Shown one piece after another: positions 8,014-18,600 of a stretch of DNA of 64,000 nt. The position numbers and the translations under genes are program-made. Under the pieces are notes generated by a model that saw only the letters and a program-made list of their open reading frames with translations, did not search any database and was not told the DNA's origin. This stretch comes from Acinetobacter sp. NCu2D-2. Its GTDB lineage: Bacteria > Pseudomonadota > Gammaproteobacteria > Pseudomonadales > Moraxellaceae. Location: assembly GCF_001647675.1 (NCBI RefSeq), contig NZ_CP015594.1, forward strand, positions 1,798,001 to 1,862,000, read 5' to 3'. Numbering within the stretch: position 1 is the stretch's first letter; the number at the start of each line of letters is the position of its first letter.

Positions 8014-11000
8014 ATGGCTAAACGTACAGACATTAAAAGCATCTTAATTATTGGTGCTGGTCCGATTGTGATTGGTCAGGCGTGTGAGTTTGACTATTCA
8101 GGCGCGCAAGCGTGTAAAGCGCTTCGTGAAGAAGGTTACCGAGTTATTCTTGTAAACTCTAACCCTGCAACGATTATGACTGACCCTGCAATGGCAGATG
8201 CAACGTATATCGAACCGATTACGTGGCAAACTGTTGCAGCAATCATTGAGAAAGAACGCCCAGATGCAGTTCTTCCAACCATGGGTGGTCAAACTGCATT
8301 GAACTGTGCCCTTGCCCTTGATGAGCATGGCATTTTAGAAAAATACAATGTTGAATTGATCGGTGCGACCAAAGAAGCAATTGAAAAAGCCGAAGACCGT
8401 AAACTCTTCGACCAAGCAATGCGTAAAATTGGTCTTGAATGTCCAAAAGCGGACATCGCTGAATCAATGGAAGAAGCGTTAGAAATTCAAGCACGCTTCG
8501 GTTTCCCTGTGATTATCCGTCCATCATTCACCATGGGTGGTTCAGGCGGTGGTATCGCATACAACAAAGAAGAATTTATCGAGATCTGTGAACGCGGTTT
8601 CGACCTTTCTCCTACTCACCAATTGCTGATCGATGAATCATTGATTGGTTGGAAAGAGTACGAAATGGAAGTTGTTCGTGACAAAAACGACAACTGTATC
8701 ATTGTATGTACCATTGAAAACTTTGACCCAATGGGCGTTCACACTGGTGACTCAATCACGGTTGCTCCTGCACAAACATTGACAGACAAAGAATTCCAAC
8801 TTTTACGTAATGCGTCTTTAGCAGTACTTCGTGAAATTGGTGTAGAAACTGGTGGTTCGAACGTTCAGTTCGGTATTAACCCGAAAGATGGCCGTATGGT
8901 TGTGATCGAGATGAACCCACGTGTTTCTCGTTCATCTGCTTTGGCATCTAAAGCAACTGGTTTCCCAATTGCAAAAATCGCAGCGAAATTGGCAGTCGGT
9001 TACACCCTTGATGAATTGAAAAATGACATCACTGGCGGTACAACTCCTGCATCATTCGAACCTGCGATTGACTACGTTGTTACTAAGATTCCTCGTTTCA
9101 ACTTCGAGAAATTCCCACAAGCTGACGCAACTTTGACGACTCAGATGAAGTCTGTGGGTGAAGTCATGGCGATTGGCCGTAACTTCCAAGAATCTGTACA
9201 AAAAGCACTTCGTGGTCTTGAAGTGGGTGCTGCTGGCTTTGATGAAAAAATCGAAGTGGGGACTGAAGGCGCGAAAGAAAAAATCCTTCAAGAACTTAAA
9301 GTACCTGGTCCTGAGCGTATTTGGTACGTGGGCGATGCATTCCGTCATGGCTTCACGTTAGACGAAGTCTTTGCTGCGACGAACATCGACCGTTGGTTCT
9401 TGATCCAAATCGAAGACATCATCAAAACTGAAGAGAAAATCAAATCTTTAGGTTTTGGTGACTTAAACGCTGACAACATCCGTTCGTTCAAACGCAAAGG
9501 TTTATCTGACCTTCGTATTGCGAAATTGATGGGTATTTCACAAAAACAATTCCGTAAACACCGTTGGAACTTGGGCGTGACCCCTGTTTACAAACGTGTA
9601 GATACATGTGCGGCTGAATTCGAATCTGATACAGCTTACATGTACTCAACTTACGATGAAGAATGTGAAGCGAATCCATCTACTCGCGACAAGATCATGG
9701 TTATCGGTGGCGGTCCTAACCGTATTGGTCAAGGTATCGAATTCGATTACTGCTGTGTACACGCTGCCCTTGCAATGCGTGAAGACGGCTATGAAACTAT
9801 CATGGTGAACTGCAACCCTGAAACAGTTTCTACTGACTACGACACATCAGATCGTTTGTACTTCGAACCGATTACGTTGGAAGATGTGCTTGAAATCGTA
9901 CGTATCGAGAAGCCTAAAGGCATTATCGTTCAGTACGGCGGTCAAACTCCGCTTAAATTGGCTCGTGCTTTAGAAGAAGCTGGTGCGCCAATTATCGGTA
10001 CATCACCTGATGCGATTGACCGTGCAGAAGACCGTGAACGTTTCCAACAAATGATTCAACGTCTACAACTTCGTCAACCAAACAACAGCATCGTAAAATC
10101 TGCTGAAGAAGGTATGGCAGAAGCTGCGAAAGTTGGCTACCCACTTGTGGTACGTCCTTCTTACGTTCTTGGTGGTCGTGCGATGGAAATCGTATATAAC
10201 GACGAAGAACTCAAACGCTACTTACGTGATGCAGTTCAAGCGTCAAACGAAGCGCCTGTTCTTCTTGACCACTTCTTAGATGATGCCATCGAAGTTGACG
10301 TAGACTGCGTATCTGACGGTAAAGACGTTGTGATTGGCGGTATCATGCAGCACATCGAACAAGCCGGTATTCACTCAGGTGACTCTGCATGTTCTATTCC
10401 TCCTTACTCTTTATCTAAAGAGATTCAGGACGAAATGCGTCGTCAAACCATCGCAATGGCGAAAGAACTTGGCGTTGTTGGTTTGATGAACGTACAGTTT
10501 GCTGTTAAAGGTAATGACATTTACATCCTAGAAGTGAACCCACGTGCATCTCGTACTGTGCCGTTCGTTTCTAAGTGTATTGGTGAATCTTTAGCGAAAG
10601 TCGCTGCACGTTGTATGGCGGGTCAATCTCTAGAATCTCAAGGATTCACTTCAGAGATTATCCCTGAACACTTCTCTGTAAAAGAAGCTGTGTTCCCATT
10701 CAACAAATTCCCTGGTGTTGACCCAATCCTTGGCCCTGAAATGAAATCTACAGGCGAAGTGATGGGTGTTGGTAAAACATTTGGTGAAGCGTTCTATAAA
10801 GCTGTTTTAGGCTCGAACGATCGTTTACCCGGTCTACCAACTGAAGGTGAAGTAAAACGTGCATTCATCTCTGTTCGTCACTCTGACAAGCCTCGTGCAG
10901 TTGGTATTGCGAAACAGTTGACTGAGCTTGGCTTCAAAGTCATCGCGACTGGCGGTACTTATGATGTGATCAAAGCTGCAGGTATTGAATGTGAACGTGT

Positions 11001-11244
11001 GAACAAAGTCACAGAAGGTCGTCCTAATATTGTCGATCGCTTGAAAAATGGCGAAGTTCAGCTCATTATCAATACAACTGAAGGCAAACAAGCTCAAGAA
11101 GATTCATTCTCGATCCGCCGCTCTGCACTTCAAGGCAAAGTGTATTACACAACTACCTTGAATGGTGCTGATGCAGTATGCCAAGCTTTAGCGATTAAAT
11201 TGCCAATGGATGTATACCGTCTACAAGACCTTTCTAAAGGTTAA
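8014..11244 (+). CDS. carB: Carbamoyl-phosphate synthase large subunit
   Basis: The 1076-residue synthetase makes carbamoyl phosphate from bicarbonate, ammonia from CarA and two ATP. Layout is standard: first ATP-grasp half (about 1-400, with [15 protein letters not shown]), oligomerisation region (about 400-550), second ATP-grasp half (about 550-935, with [15 protein letters not shown]), and an MGS-like allosteric domain (about 936-1076) that binds UMP and ornithine effectors in relatives. An AAGGAAG box precedes the ATG. Same operon as carA. Confidence 0.98.
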   Translation: MAKRTDIKSILIIGAGPIVIGQACEFDYSGAQACKALREEGYRVILVNSNPATIMTDPAMADATYIEPITWQTVAAIIEKERPDAVLPTMGGQTALNCALALDEHGILEKYNVELIGATKEAIEKAEDRKLFDQAMRKIGLECPKADIAESMEEALEIQARFGFPVIIRPSFTMGGSGGGIAYNKEEFIEICERGFDLSPTHQLLIDESLIGWKEYEMEVVRDKNDNCIIVCTIENFDPMGVHTGDSITVAPAQTLTDKEFQLLRNASLAVLREIGVETGGSNVQFGINPKDGRMVVIEMNPRVSRSSALASKATGFPIAKIAAKLAVGYTLDELKNDITGGTTPASFEPAIDYVVTKIPRFNFEKFPQADATLTTQMKSVGEVMAIGRNFQESVQKALRGLEVGAAGFDEKIEVGTEGAKEKILQELKVPGPERIWYVGDAFRHGFTLDEVFAATNIDRWFLIQIEDIIKTEEKIKSLGFGDLNADNIRSFKRKGLSDLRIAKLMGISQKQFRKHRWNLGVTPVYKRVDTCAAEFESDTAYMYSTYDEECEANPSTRDKIMVIGGGPNRIGQGIEFDYCCVHAALAMREDGYETIMVNCNPETVSTDYDTSDRLYFEPITLEDVLEIVRIEKPKGIIVQYGGQTPLKLARALEEAGAPIIGTSPDAIDRAEDRERFQQMIQRLQLRQPNNSIVKSAEEGMAEAAKVGYPLVVRPSYVLGGRAMEIVYNDEELKRYLRDAVQASNEAPVLLDHFLDDAIEVDVDCVSDGKDVVIGGIMQHIEQAGIHSGDSACSIPPYSLSKEIQDEMRRQTIAMAKELGVVGLMNVQFAVKGNDIYILEVNPRASRTVPFVSKCIGESLAKVAARCMAGQSLESQGFTSEIIPEHFSVKEAVFPFNKFPGVDPILGPEMKSTGEVMGVGKTFGEAFYKAVLGSNDRLPGLPTEGEVKRAFISVRHSDKPRAVGIAKQLTELGFKVIATGGTYDVIKAAGIECERVNKVTEGRPNIVDRLKNGEVQLIINTTEGKQAQEDSFSIRRSALQGKVYYTTTLNGADAVCQALAIKLPMDVYRLQDLSKG

Positions 11245-11260
11245 TTAGCTTCCAAGAAGT

Positions 11261-11292
11261 CCCGTCACCTTCTTGGTGGCGGGCTTTTTTTT
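11261..11292 (+). terminator. Terminator of carAB
   Basis: Nine-pair stem CCCGTCACC/GGTGGCGGG (11261-11269, 11275-11283) with loop TTCTT, followed by a C and eight T. Confidence 0.95.
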
Positions 11293-11337
11293 ATTTAAAG
11301 ACTTATACATTTTTACTTACTTTTTTGAGGGACAACT

Positions 11338-11817
11338 ATGCAACGTTATCCTATGACTCCTGAAGGCAAAGTAGCCTTAGAGAAAGAATTACATCAACTG
11401 AAAACTGTTGAACGTCCACGTATTACTGCAGCGATTGCTGAAGCACGTGAACATGGTGATTTAAAAGAAAACGCGGAATATCATGCTGCTCGTGAGCAAC
11501 AAGGTTTTTGTGAAGGTCGTATTCAAGACATCGAAGGCAAACTCGGCGCTTGCCAAGTGATCGATGTTAAAGAGCTTGAACAAAACGGTCGTGTTGTTTT
11601 CGGTGTAACTGTAACGATTGAAAACTTAGACACTGAAGAGCAAAAAACTTACCGTATTGTGGGTGATGACGAAGCAGATTTTAAAATTAATAAAATCTCG
11701 GTGAACTCACCAATCGCACGTGGCTTATTGGGTAAAAACGAAGGCGACGATGTGAAAATCAATACACCAAACGGTGAAGTTGAATACGAAATCGTGAAAG
11801 TTGAATACATTTCTTAA
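11338..11817 (+). CDS. greA: Transcription elongation factor GreA
   Basis: Rescues backtracked RNA polymerase by stimulating cleavage of the nascent RNA 3' end. The 159 residues show the N-terminal coiled coil (about 1-75) with the acidic tip residues in [20 protein letters not shown] (47-66), then the FKBP-like C-terminal domain ending in a β-rich [10 protein letters not shown]. Length is normal. A GAGGGAC box precedes the ATG. It follows carB, separated by a terminator, as in several gammaproteobacteria. Confidence 0.97.
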   Translation: MQRYPMTPEGKVALEKELHQLKTVERPRITAAIAEAREHGDLKENAEYHAAREQQGFCEGRIQDIEGKLGACQVIDVKELEQNGRVVFGVTVTIENLDTEEQKTYRIVGDDEADFKINKISVNSPIARGLLGKNEGDDVKINTPNGEVEYEIVKVEYIS

Positions 11818-11838
11818 TTGAATGTTTTCATTGCAAAG

Positions 11839-11865
11839 CCCCTCTTTTGAGGGGTTTTTTGTTTT
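11839..11865 (+). terminator. Terminator of greA
   Basis: Stem CCCCTC/GAGGGG (11839-11844, 11849-11854) with a 4-base loop and a T-rich tail. Confidence 0.92.
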
Positions 11866-11872
11866 TGGAATC

Positions 11873-11970
11873 CCTCACACTAACCCTCTCCCCGAGGGAG
11901 AGGGAGTATCACCTCATTCATTTGATATACATGATCCCCTCTCATTTTAGGAGAGAGCTAGGGAGAGGTT
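11873..11970. repeat. REP-like palindromic intergenic repeat, two facing units
   Basis: The left unit contains a perfect 9-bp stem, CCCTCTCCC (11884-11892) and GGGAGAGGG (11896-11904), with a 3-base loop. The right unit (about 11934-11970) has CCCCTCTC pairing with GAGAGAG and a further AGGGAGAGG, and reads as a diverged inverted copy of the left one. Such CCCTCTCC/GGAGAGGG units are dispersed, non-coding repeats in many bacteria. A genome-wide copy count was not possible. Confidence 0.7.
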
Positions 11971-11982
11971 AAAAATATCAGC

Positions 11983-11988
11983 TATAAT
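11983..11988 (+). promoter_or_regulatory. Candidate -10 for the CatB-like gene
   Basis: TATAAT lies 29 bases before the ATG at 12017. Any -35 would fall in the right arm of the REP-like repeat, and no good match is seen. The short leader contains no ribosome binding site. Confidence 0.4.
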
Positions 11989-12016
11989 CCCTTCACCCCA
12001 TCAACATCTTTTTCCC

Positions 12017-12637
12017 ATGTCTGAAAAGCTGATCAACTCGCCTGTCAACCATTGGTGTGAATTCGAATTTATCTCTAAAACGGTAAAGAACCCGAATATT
12101 CATATTAAAGGTAATTACAGTTATTACTCAGCCTATTGGGATCAAGGTTTTGAGCGTTGTGTGGTGCGTTATTTACATGACAAGCCCTCTACCCCAGAGC
12201 GTCCGATTGATCAGCTCTATATCGGCAATTTCGTCTGTTTTGGCGCAGAATGCGTGATTATGATGGGTGGCAACCAATTGCACCGCACCGATTGGATTTC
12301 AGCATTTCCGTTCGATACACGCAGTTTTGTGCCTGCTGGCGATACTGTGATTGGTGATGGTTGCTGGATTGGTTCTCGCGCCATGATTATGCAAGGGGTA
12401 AGACTTGGTGAAGGTGCGGTCGTGGCAACAGGTGCGGTCGTGACTAAAGATGTACCGCCTTATGCTGTGGTGGGTGGCGTACCTGCGAAAATCATTAAAT
12501 ACCGCTTTCCTGAAAAAGATATAAAAAAACTGCTTTCTCTTAAGCTCTATGACTTAGATGAAAAGCAGTTTTTAAAAATGCGTGAGCAATTGCAAACGGA
12601 TGATGTTAATTCATTAGTAAATTATATTAAAAGCTAA
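12017..12637 (+). CDS. CatB-related (xenobiotic) O-acetyltransferase
   Basis: A 206-residue left-handed parallel β-helix acyltransferase of the Vat/CatB type, which uses acetyl-CoA. Hexapeptide repeats run from about 68 to 160 (for example [20 protein letters not shown]). His89 in NQLHRTDW matches the catalytic histidine position of chloramphenicol and streptogramin acetyltransferases. The end [14 protein letters not shown] is the classic last coil. The substrate cannot be told; chromosomal members often have no known drug. No clear ribosome binding site precedes the ATG. Its last 24 bases overlap the end of the convergent KAP gene. Confidence 0.88.
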   Translation: MSEKLINSPVNHWCEFEFISKTVKNPNIHIKGNYSYYSAYWDQGFERCVVRYLHDKPSTPERPIDQLYIGNFVCFGAECVIMMGGNQLHRTDWISAFPFDTRSFVPAGDTVIGDGCWIGSRAMIMQGVRLGEGAVVATGAVVTKDVPPYAVVGGVPAKIIKYRFPEKDIKKLLSLKLYDLDEKQFLKMREQLQTDDVNSLVNYIKS

Positions 12638-14047
12638 ACCACCACGAATATATGTAAGCCACTCTTTGTTAAAGTCACACATCTCATCAATTCTATTTGA
12701 AGGTAAATAATTTATACCCAATGCCATATCACCTGATTGATCAGAATCATAGTATTTCAATCTATTAGCTAATAAATTAATCACACTTATTTTTTGAAAA
12801 GATGCATAATACAACACAATATCACTATCTGTGTGTGCTATTACATTTTCTTCAACCCCATTAATAACCCTATTAGATTCTCTAAATTTTTGAATAAAAT
12901 AATCTACTATATACCGAAAAACATCTGATGTTTTTTTCATAACTTTGATTTGTTTTAAAAGCACCAAATATATTAAGAGAATTTGATTTTTTTCATTGCT
13001 ATCAAAACTTAAAAAGCTAAATTGATTTGCAATTTTTTTCGCCCTTCGCGTAGTTATATTTTCAGAATTAATCAAGAAGGCAAATAGATTATCTAAACCA
13101 TAATATTCAGATGACAAACAGTCTATTCCAATACTTTCCAATAAAAAGCTACTAGACTTTACACCATCATTATAAGGATACTGCAGCGGATTTAACGCGA
13201 TTTCGAAATCTATGAATTTATCTAGATATTCCTCCCCTAAAGCCTCGTCATACCCATAGTTATGACATACGACTTTTGAAAATTGAACCTTATCCATTAC
13301 TAAAATAAAAACAATTTTTGGAATATCAAAAAAATGTTTAATTCTCTCAATTAATCGGATTGCAAAATCAGGACGACAACGATCAAGTTCATCAATAATA
13401 AAAACTAAAGGTTTTTCTAAACTTGCAGCCAAATCAGATAAGGCAACTTTGAAAGCCTGTAACGAACTCTTTTCGTCTTCATAACTATCAATTTTATCTT
13501 GGATCGCTTCGGTGACTTTCTCTCCAATATTCTCCGTCACCTTATCAATCGCATCATCAATTTTATCTTTGATGTTTTCATTGTTGATTTTAATCAGAGG
13601 AATTATTCCCCCTGTTAATGCACAACTAATCATTGAAGCAATAAGAGTTGGAGTAAGTGTCAGGAATCCTTGCTGCATCACTGCAGCAGCTTTCTTGAAC
13701 TTATGAACTAAAGGCTTATTTTGAGCAGTTTGATCTAACTTCGCAGCGATTTCAGAAGCTATAATTAGAAATGGATCATCTAAATAATCGTTCACAAAAG
13801 CATCTAAATAAATGACATCATGCTTGTGTGGTTGTGTCGTTTCTAAATGCCTTTTCCAATGCCTTACAAACCATGTTTTGCCTTCACCCCAACGCGCATC
13901 TAAAGCTAAAACAGCACCACATTCCAAACGATCAACATAATTAGTCAGCTGTTCACCTAAACGACGGCGATCCCATAAATCGCCCTCCCAAGCAGTTTGA
14001 ATATTTTCTAAATTATCTTTTTGCCAATTTAGTTGATCTGTTGTCAT
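12614..14047 (-). CDS. KAP-family P-loop NTPase with inserted membrane segment
   Basis: A 477-residue protein with a Walker A at 51-58 (ARWGEGKT) and a Walker B at 214-223 ([10 protein letters not shown]), followed by [17 protein letters not shown] hydrophobic stretch at about 128-152 lies between the two motifs, the hallmark of the KAP group named for Kidins220/ARMS and PifA. A charged helical region (155-195) follows. PifA excludes phage T7, and KAP NTPases often sit in mobile regions, so an anti-phage or membrane-sensing role is possible but unproven. The N-terminal third has ordinary base composition; sampled lines in the rest are only 25-30% G+C. It is a lone gene with no partner, beside tRNA-Met. 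Confidence 0.85.
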   Translation of the reverse strand: MTTDQLNWQKDNLENIQTAWEGDLWDRRRLGEQLTNYVDRLECGAVLALDARWGEGKTWFVRHWKRHLETTQPHKHDVIYLDAFVNDYLDDPFLIIASEIAAKLDQTAQNKPLVHKFKKAAAVMQQGFLTLTPTLIASMISCALTGGIIPLIKINNENIKDKIDDAIDKVTENIGEKVTEAIQDKIDSYEDEKSSLQAFKVALSDLAASLEKPLVFIIDELDRCRPDFAIRLIERIKHFFDIPKIVFILVMDKVQFSKVVCHNYGYDEALGEEYLDKFIDFEIALNPLQYPYNDGVKSSSFLLESIGIDCLSSEYYGLDNLFAFLINSENITTRRAKKIANQFSFLSFDSNEKNQILLIYLVLLKQIKVMKKTSDVFRYIVDYFIQKFRESNRVINGVEENVIAHTDSDIVLYYASFQKISVINLLANRLKYYDSDQSGDMALGINYLPSNRIDEMCDFNKEWLTYIRGGLAFNIIY

Positions 14048-14111
14048 TGTTAGTTATTAAAATTCAGCCGCTTATTTAATAGTCATAATATCATTATCAT
14101 TCTTAAAGACA

Positions 14112-14140
14112 TAAAAAAACCCACTCAATCGGAGTGGGTT
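14112..14140 (-). terminator. Terminator after tRNA-Met (also usable for the other strand)
   Basis: Nine-bp stem AACCCACTC/GAGTGGGTT (14118-14126, 14132-14140). Leftward it ends in a U-run, 11 bases past the tRNA; rightward it is also followed by T. Confidence 0.9.
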
Positions 14141-14150
14141 TTTCAGAATA

Positions 14151-14227
14151 TGGTGGCTATGACGAGACTTGAACTTGTGACCCCCGCATTATGAGTGCGG
14201 TGCTCTAACCAACTGAGCTACATAGCC
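14151..14227 (-). tRNA. tRNA-Met (CAT), elongator type
   Basis: A 77-base leftward cloverleaf with encoded CCA (14151-14153). The 7-bp acceptor pairs GGCTATG with CATAGCC, the D arm is AGCTCAGTTGGTTAGAGC, the anticodon loop is CTCATAA, and the T loop is GTTCAAGTC. The G1-C72 pair and three-G acceptor-side features make it elongator Met rather than initiator. A tRNA-Ile with modified C34 would be the alternative, but the sequence resembles elongator Met. Confidence 0.93.
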
Positions 14228-14242
14228 TTAAACTGTGCGCGC

Positions 14243-14271
14243 ATTATGGGATTTTCTGTTTTAAACGTCAA
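14243..14271 (-). promoter_or_regulatory. tRNA-Met promoter
   Basis: Leftward TTGACG (14266-14271), 17-base spacer, CATAAT (14243-14248). The bases just downstream are GCGCGCAC, a G+C-rich discriminator as in stable-RNA promoters under stringent control. Confidence 0.75.
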
Positions 14272-14303
14272 GCCCATAATGTGCTGTTTGATCAAAATTT
14301 GTT

Positions 14304-14656
<353 letters not shown>

Positions 14657-14663
14657 GAGAGGC

Positions 14664-14672
14664 ATCTTAACA
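14664..14672 (-). promoter_or_regulatory. rnpB promoter, extended -10
   Basis: Leftward TGT then TAAGAT (14664-14669) is an extended -10 placed 7-8 bases before the mature RNase P RNA 5' end. No strong -35 is seen. Confidence 0.5.
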
Positions 14673-14682
14673 AAATTAGCGA

Positions 14683-15457
<775 letters not shown>

Positions 15458-15546
15458 TTATGTAGAAGCCTATTTTAACAAAAACTTGTTTTTTTGGTGA
15501 ATAATCCGCATAAATTTAAAAAACTTCATCTTAGGTCGAGTTGCGG

Positions 15547-15552
15547 TACAAT
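15547..15552 (+). promoter_or_regulatory. Candidate smpB -10 element
   Basis: TACAAT 26 bases before the smpB ATG; the -35 region is weak (CTTCAT at 17 bases). A GGAAG box follows for translation. Confidence 0.4.
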
Positions 15553-15578
15553 AGCGGTAGGATTGGAAGTATCAGATT

Positions 15579-16058
15579 ATGGCGAAAGCAAGTATTGTAG
15601 TTAAAAAAAATAATAGCGGAACGATTGCACTCAACAAGCGTGCACGTCACGATTATTTTATTGAAGAAAAATTTGAAGCAGGACTTTCTCTACAAGGTTG
15701 GGAAGTCAAATCAATGCGTGCTGGTCGCATGACCATTGTCGAAAGTTATATTACTTTTAAAAATGGTGAAGCATTCCTGTTTGGCGCGCAAGTACAGCCT
15801 TTACTCAGCGCATCGACTCACGTTGTGCCTGAAGCAACGCGTACACGTAAGCTTTTGCTTAATCGTCGTGAGATTGAAAAGCTACAAGGGGCAATTAACC
15901 AAAAAGGTTATTCGTGTGTGCCGCTTGCCTGCTATTGGAAAGGTCCACACGCCAAGCTTGAAATTGCGTTGGTGAAAGGTAAGCAATTACACGACAAACG
16001 TGCCTCTGAAAAAGACCGCGATTGGCAACGTGATAAAGCGCGTATCTTCCACAGATAA
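15579..16058 (+). CDS. smpB: SsrA-binding protein SmpB
   Basis: Binds tmRNA and delivers it to stalled ribosomes. The 159 residues show the OB-fold start [19 protein letters not shown] (8-26), the [18 protein letters not shown] segment and the basic C-terminal tail [15 protein letters not shown] that enters the mRNA channel. Normal length. It is divergent from coaD. The ssrA gene itself is not in the window. Confidence 0.97.
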   Translation: MAKASIVVKKNNSGTIALNKRARHDYFIEEKFEAGLSLQGWEVKSMRAGRMTIVESYITFKNGEAFLFGAQVQPLLSASTHVVPEATRTRKLLLNRREIEKLQGAINQKGYSCVPLACYWKGPHAKLEIALVKGKQLHDKRASEKDRDWQRDKARIFHR

Positions 16059-16078
16059 TGACATGCATAAATTAAAAA

Positions 16079-16103
16079 ACCTCCCCATCGGGAGGTTTTT
16101 TTA
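16079..16103 (+). terminator. Terminator of smpB
   Basis: Stem CCTCCC/GGGAGG (16081-16086, 16091-16096) followed by seven T. Confidence 0.92.
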
Positions 16104-16113
16104 TAAAAATCTT

Positions 16114-16665
16114 TTAGTTTAATCGCTGAACGGTATGTGCAATATGCTGACCAAATTGTACTGCGGTACGTAAATCGCCTTCAGGTGGTGTGACATCCAC
16201 AGGTGCATTATCTGACTGCGTCATCAGTCCCAAAAAGCTCGACATACGGTTTAAATCAGCATTACTCCGCCCTGTCGGCATGAGTGGTAAACCTGTCCAT
16301 AACATGCCGTGCTGCATGGCAAATAAATTGATTTGCTGTAACACTGCAAGTTTATCACCGCTTAATCCACCACCATTGGTAAAGGCTGCAGCAAGTTTAC
16401 CTTGCCAAGAGCGCGCCAACCAACGTTTCGAAGACTGTTCCATAAACAGTTTCATGGCTGCACTGATGCTGCCCATATAAGTCGGGCAACCCATTACAAT
16501 TGCTTCTGCCTGATCCAATACATCCCAATCAATATGTTCAACATCCATCAGTTGCACATTGAGCTCGGATTGCTTTGCACCCTCGGCAATATAATGTGCC
16601 ACTTTTGCAGTGTGACCATAGGGACTGTGATACACCACCACAATCAGTTTGGAAGATAAAGACAT
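16114..16665 (-). CDS. Flavodoxin-like NAD(P)H-dependent oxidoreductase
   Basis: A 183-residue flavodoxin-fold protein. The N-terminal strand-loop VVVYHSPYGHTAKVAHYIAEG has the SxxGHT phosphate-binding loop of the WrbA-type group, GCPTYMGSISAAMKLFME follows, and FTNGGGLSGDKLAVLQQI gives the second flavin loop. It probably reduces quinones or small electrophiles with FMN. The ATG at 16665 was chosen because the upstream in-frame extension lies largely inside pgeF and lacks any family match. It lies 40 bases after pgeF in the same direction. Confidence 0.82.
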   Translation of the reverse strand: MSLSSKLIVVVYHSPYGHTAKVAHYIAEGAKQSELNVQLMDVEHIDWDVLDQAEAIVMGCPTYMGSISAAMKLFMEQSSKRWLARSWQGKLAAAFTNGGGLSGDKLAVLQQINLFAMQHGMLWTGLPLMPTGRSNADLNRMSSFLGLMTQSDNAPVDVTPPEGDLRTAVQFGQHIAHTVQRLN

Positions 16666-16705
16666 AACAATTAACAGCCAATCATTTGATAAAAGTGTAG
16701 CATTC

Positions 16706-17446
16706 TCAAGCCATAAACACGAATGTTGCCATACGCCCAGTTTTGGCTTCACAGCGGTAAGAGAAATATTCATCCTGTTGTTGGTATGAACATTGGTCAC
16801 CACCCAGCACATGCGTTACACCATGTTGCTGCAAGATATAACGGGCAATCGCATACAAATCGGCATAATGTTTCCCTGCTTTTTCACCTGCTTTAAAAGC
16901 CGTGTCCAATTCAGGATATTTTGAACAAAATGCGTCTTTGACTTCCTGTCCAATTTCAAAACAGTCTTGGCTAATGGCAGCACCTAACCATGCATACACA
17001 GGCTCAGACTGCATTTCTGCAATAGTATTTTCAATAATACCATTAGCAAGTCCACGCCAGCCTGCGTGTAAGTTTGCAACTTCTGTACCTTCAGCATTAA
17101 CCAAGACCACTGGCAAGCAGTCTGCAGTCATCATCATCAAGGCATGATGTTTACGCTGCGTAACCAAACCATCTCCCACCAAAGCATTAAAGGTGATTTG
17201 TTCATTCACCGTGTGGCAGATGGTGCTATGTGTTTGGGTCATCCAAGTGATTTTATCGACCGCATAAGGCTTAAAGTCATTGAGCAATGCAATACGGTGG
17301 GTCTGTACACGCGCGGCTGAATCATTGACATGCAATGCCAAATTAAACCCCTGTAATTCAGGTTGTTTGGATGGCTGAGTCTGTTCGTGATGAACACGAG
17401 TTTGCCCTACATATACACCTTGAGGGAAACCCTGTACAAATTGCAT
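16706..17446 (-). CDS. pgeF: Multicopper-type 'laccase-domain' purine nucleoside phosphorylase (YfiH)
   Basis: A 246-residue YfiH/PgeF family protein, with His73, Cys110 (TADCLPVVL) and His127 (HAGWRGLANG) as the metal triad. Members act on purine nucleosides, and E. coli YfiH has been linked to editing of peptidoglycan precursors. An AAAGGAA box precedes the ATG. It follows rluD after 30 bases, the same rluD-yfiH order as in E. coli. Confidence 0.93.
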   Translation of the reverse strand: MQFVQGFPQGVYVGQTRVHHEQTQPSKQPELQGFNLALHVNDSAARVQTHRIALLNDFKPYAVDKITWMTQTHSTICHTVNEQITFNALVGDGLVTQRKHHALMMMTADCLPVVLVNAEGTEVANLHAGWRGLANGIIENTIAEMQSEPVYAWLGAAISQDCFEIGQEVKDAFCSKYPELDTAFKAGEKAGKHYADLYAIARYILQQHGVTHVLGGDQCSYQQQDEYFSYRCEAKTGRMATFVFMA

Positions 17447-17476
17447 GTCTATTCCTTTATATGATCGATTAAATAC

Positions 17477-18529
17477 TTAGTAGGCTTTGTTTTCGCTGCG
17501 TAGCACTTCAACAAGATTGTTAAAGTCTTCAGGCCATGGCGCATGGAACGTCATTTCTTCTTTGGTACGCGGATGTTTTAAGCCCAAAGTTGCTGCATGC
17601 AGTGCCTGACGTTTAAAGCTGCGTAGCGTGTCATCAAGTAATTGTGAAGCACCTGCTGGCATACGCACACGTGGCATATACACTTGGTCACCGACCAAAC
17701 CGAAACCTAAGTAGCTAAAATGCACACGAATCTGATGGGTACGACCTGTTTCAAGACGCGCTTGAACACGGGTAAAGTGTTGGAAACGTTCTTTCACGTT
17801 ATAGTGAGTAACTGCATCTTTACCGCCCGGTAATACTGCCATTTTTACGCGATCGACAGGATGGCGTTTGATCGGTTCATCAATTGTGCCACCTGCGATG
17901 ATGTTGCCATACACCACTAAATCATAGACACGATACACCGATTTTTTCTCAAGCTGACGGCTTAAAGAGAACTGTGCTTCAAGGTTTTTAGCCACAACTA
18001 AAAGACCTGATGTGTCTTTATCAATACGGTGTACCAAACCTGCACGTGCGAGTTCCACTGACTTTGGATAGTGATGCAATAAGGCATTCACCAATGTTCC
18101 AGTCATGTTCCCTGCACCCGGATGAACCACCATACCGACCGGCTTATTGATCACGATAATATCGTCATCTTCATACACAATGTCTAATGGAATATCTTCA
18201 GGAAGGCTGCGTGTTTGGGCTTCAAGCTCTACTTCAAGAGTTAGAGTTTCAAAGCCATCGCATTTATATTTAGGTTTAACGGGCTGGCCATTGACCAGCA
18301 AATTACCGTCTTTGATCCACTGTTTCAGCTTTTCGCGGGAAAAATCGCTCCACACCAATGCTGCAACTTGGTCAATACGTTGCCCGAGGTAAGTTTCATC
18401 CACTTGAAATTGCAACGATAAACGGGTTGCAGTTGCGTCTGAAGTATGGTTATCTGCATCCTCAGAATCTTCAAGTAAATTGAAATCAGTTTCAGGGATA
18501 TTAGAATTGGAAGATTGTGCTTGACTCAT
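17477..18529 (-). CDS. rluD: 23S rRNA pseudouridine(1911/1915/1917) synthase
   Basis: Makes the three pseudouridines in helix 69 of 23S rRNA. After a non-conserved acidic N-terminus (1-35) come an S4 RNA-binding domain (about 45-105) and the RluA-type catalytic domain, with Asp170 in HRIDKDTSGLL. At 350 residues it is slightly longer than usual because of the acidic extension. It is divergent from bamD, as in E. coli. Confidence 0.95.
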   Translation of the reverse strand: MSQAQSSNSNIPETDFNLLEDSEDADNHTSDATATRLSLQFQVDETYLGQRIDQVAALVWSDFSREKLKQWIKDGNLLVNGQPVKPKYKCDGFETLTLEVELEAQTRSLPEDIPLDIVYEDDDIIVINKPVGMVVHPGAGNMTGTLVNALLHHYPKSVELARAGLVHRIDKDTSGLLVVAKNLEAQFSLSRQLEKKSVYRVYDLVVYGNIIAGGTIDEPIKRHPVDRVKMAVLPGGKDAVTHYNVKERFQHFTRVQARLETGRTHQIRVHFSYLGFGLVGDQVYMPRVRMPAGASQLLDDTLRSFKRQALHAATLGLKHPRTKEEMTFHAPWPEDFNNLVEVLRSENKAY

Positions 18530-18600
18530 TTGCTCATTCAGACAAAAGTGGTTTAATAGTGCAATTGTAGCTCATTGCCCGTATTAACAGAGGAATTTTT

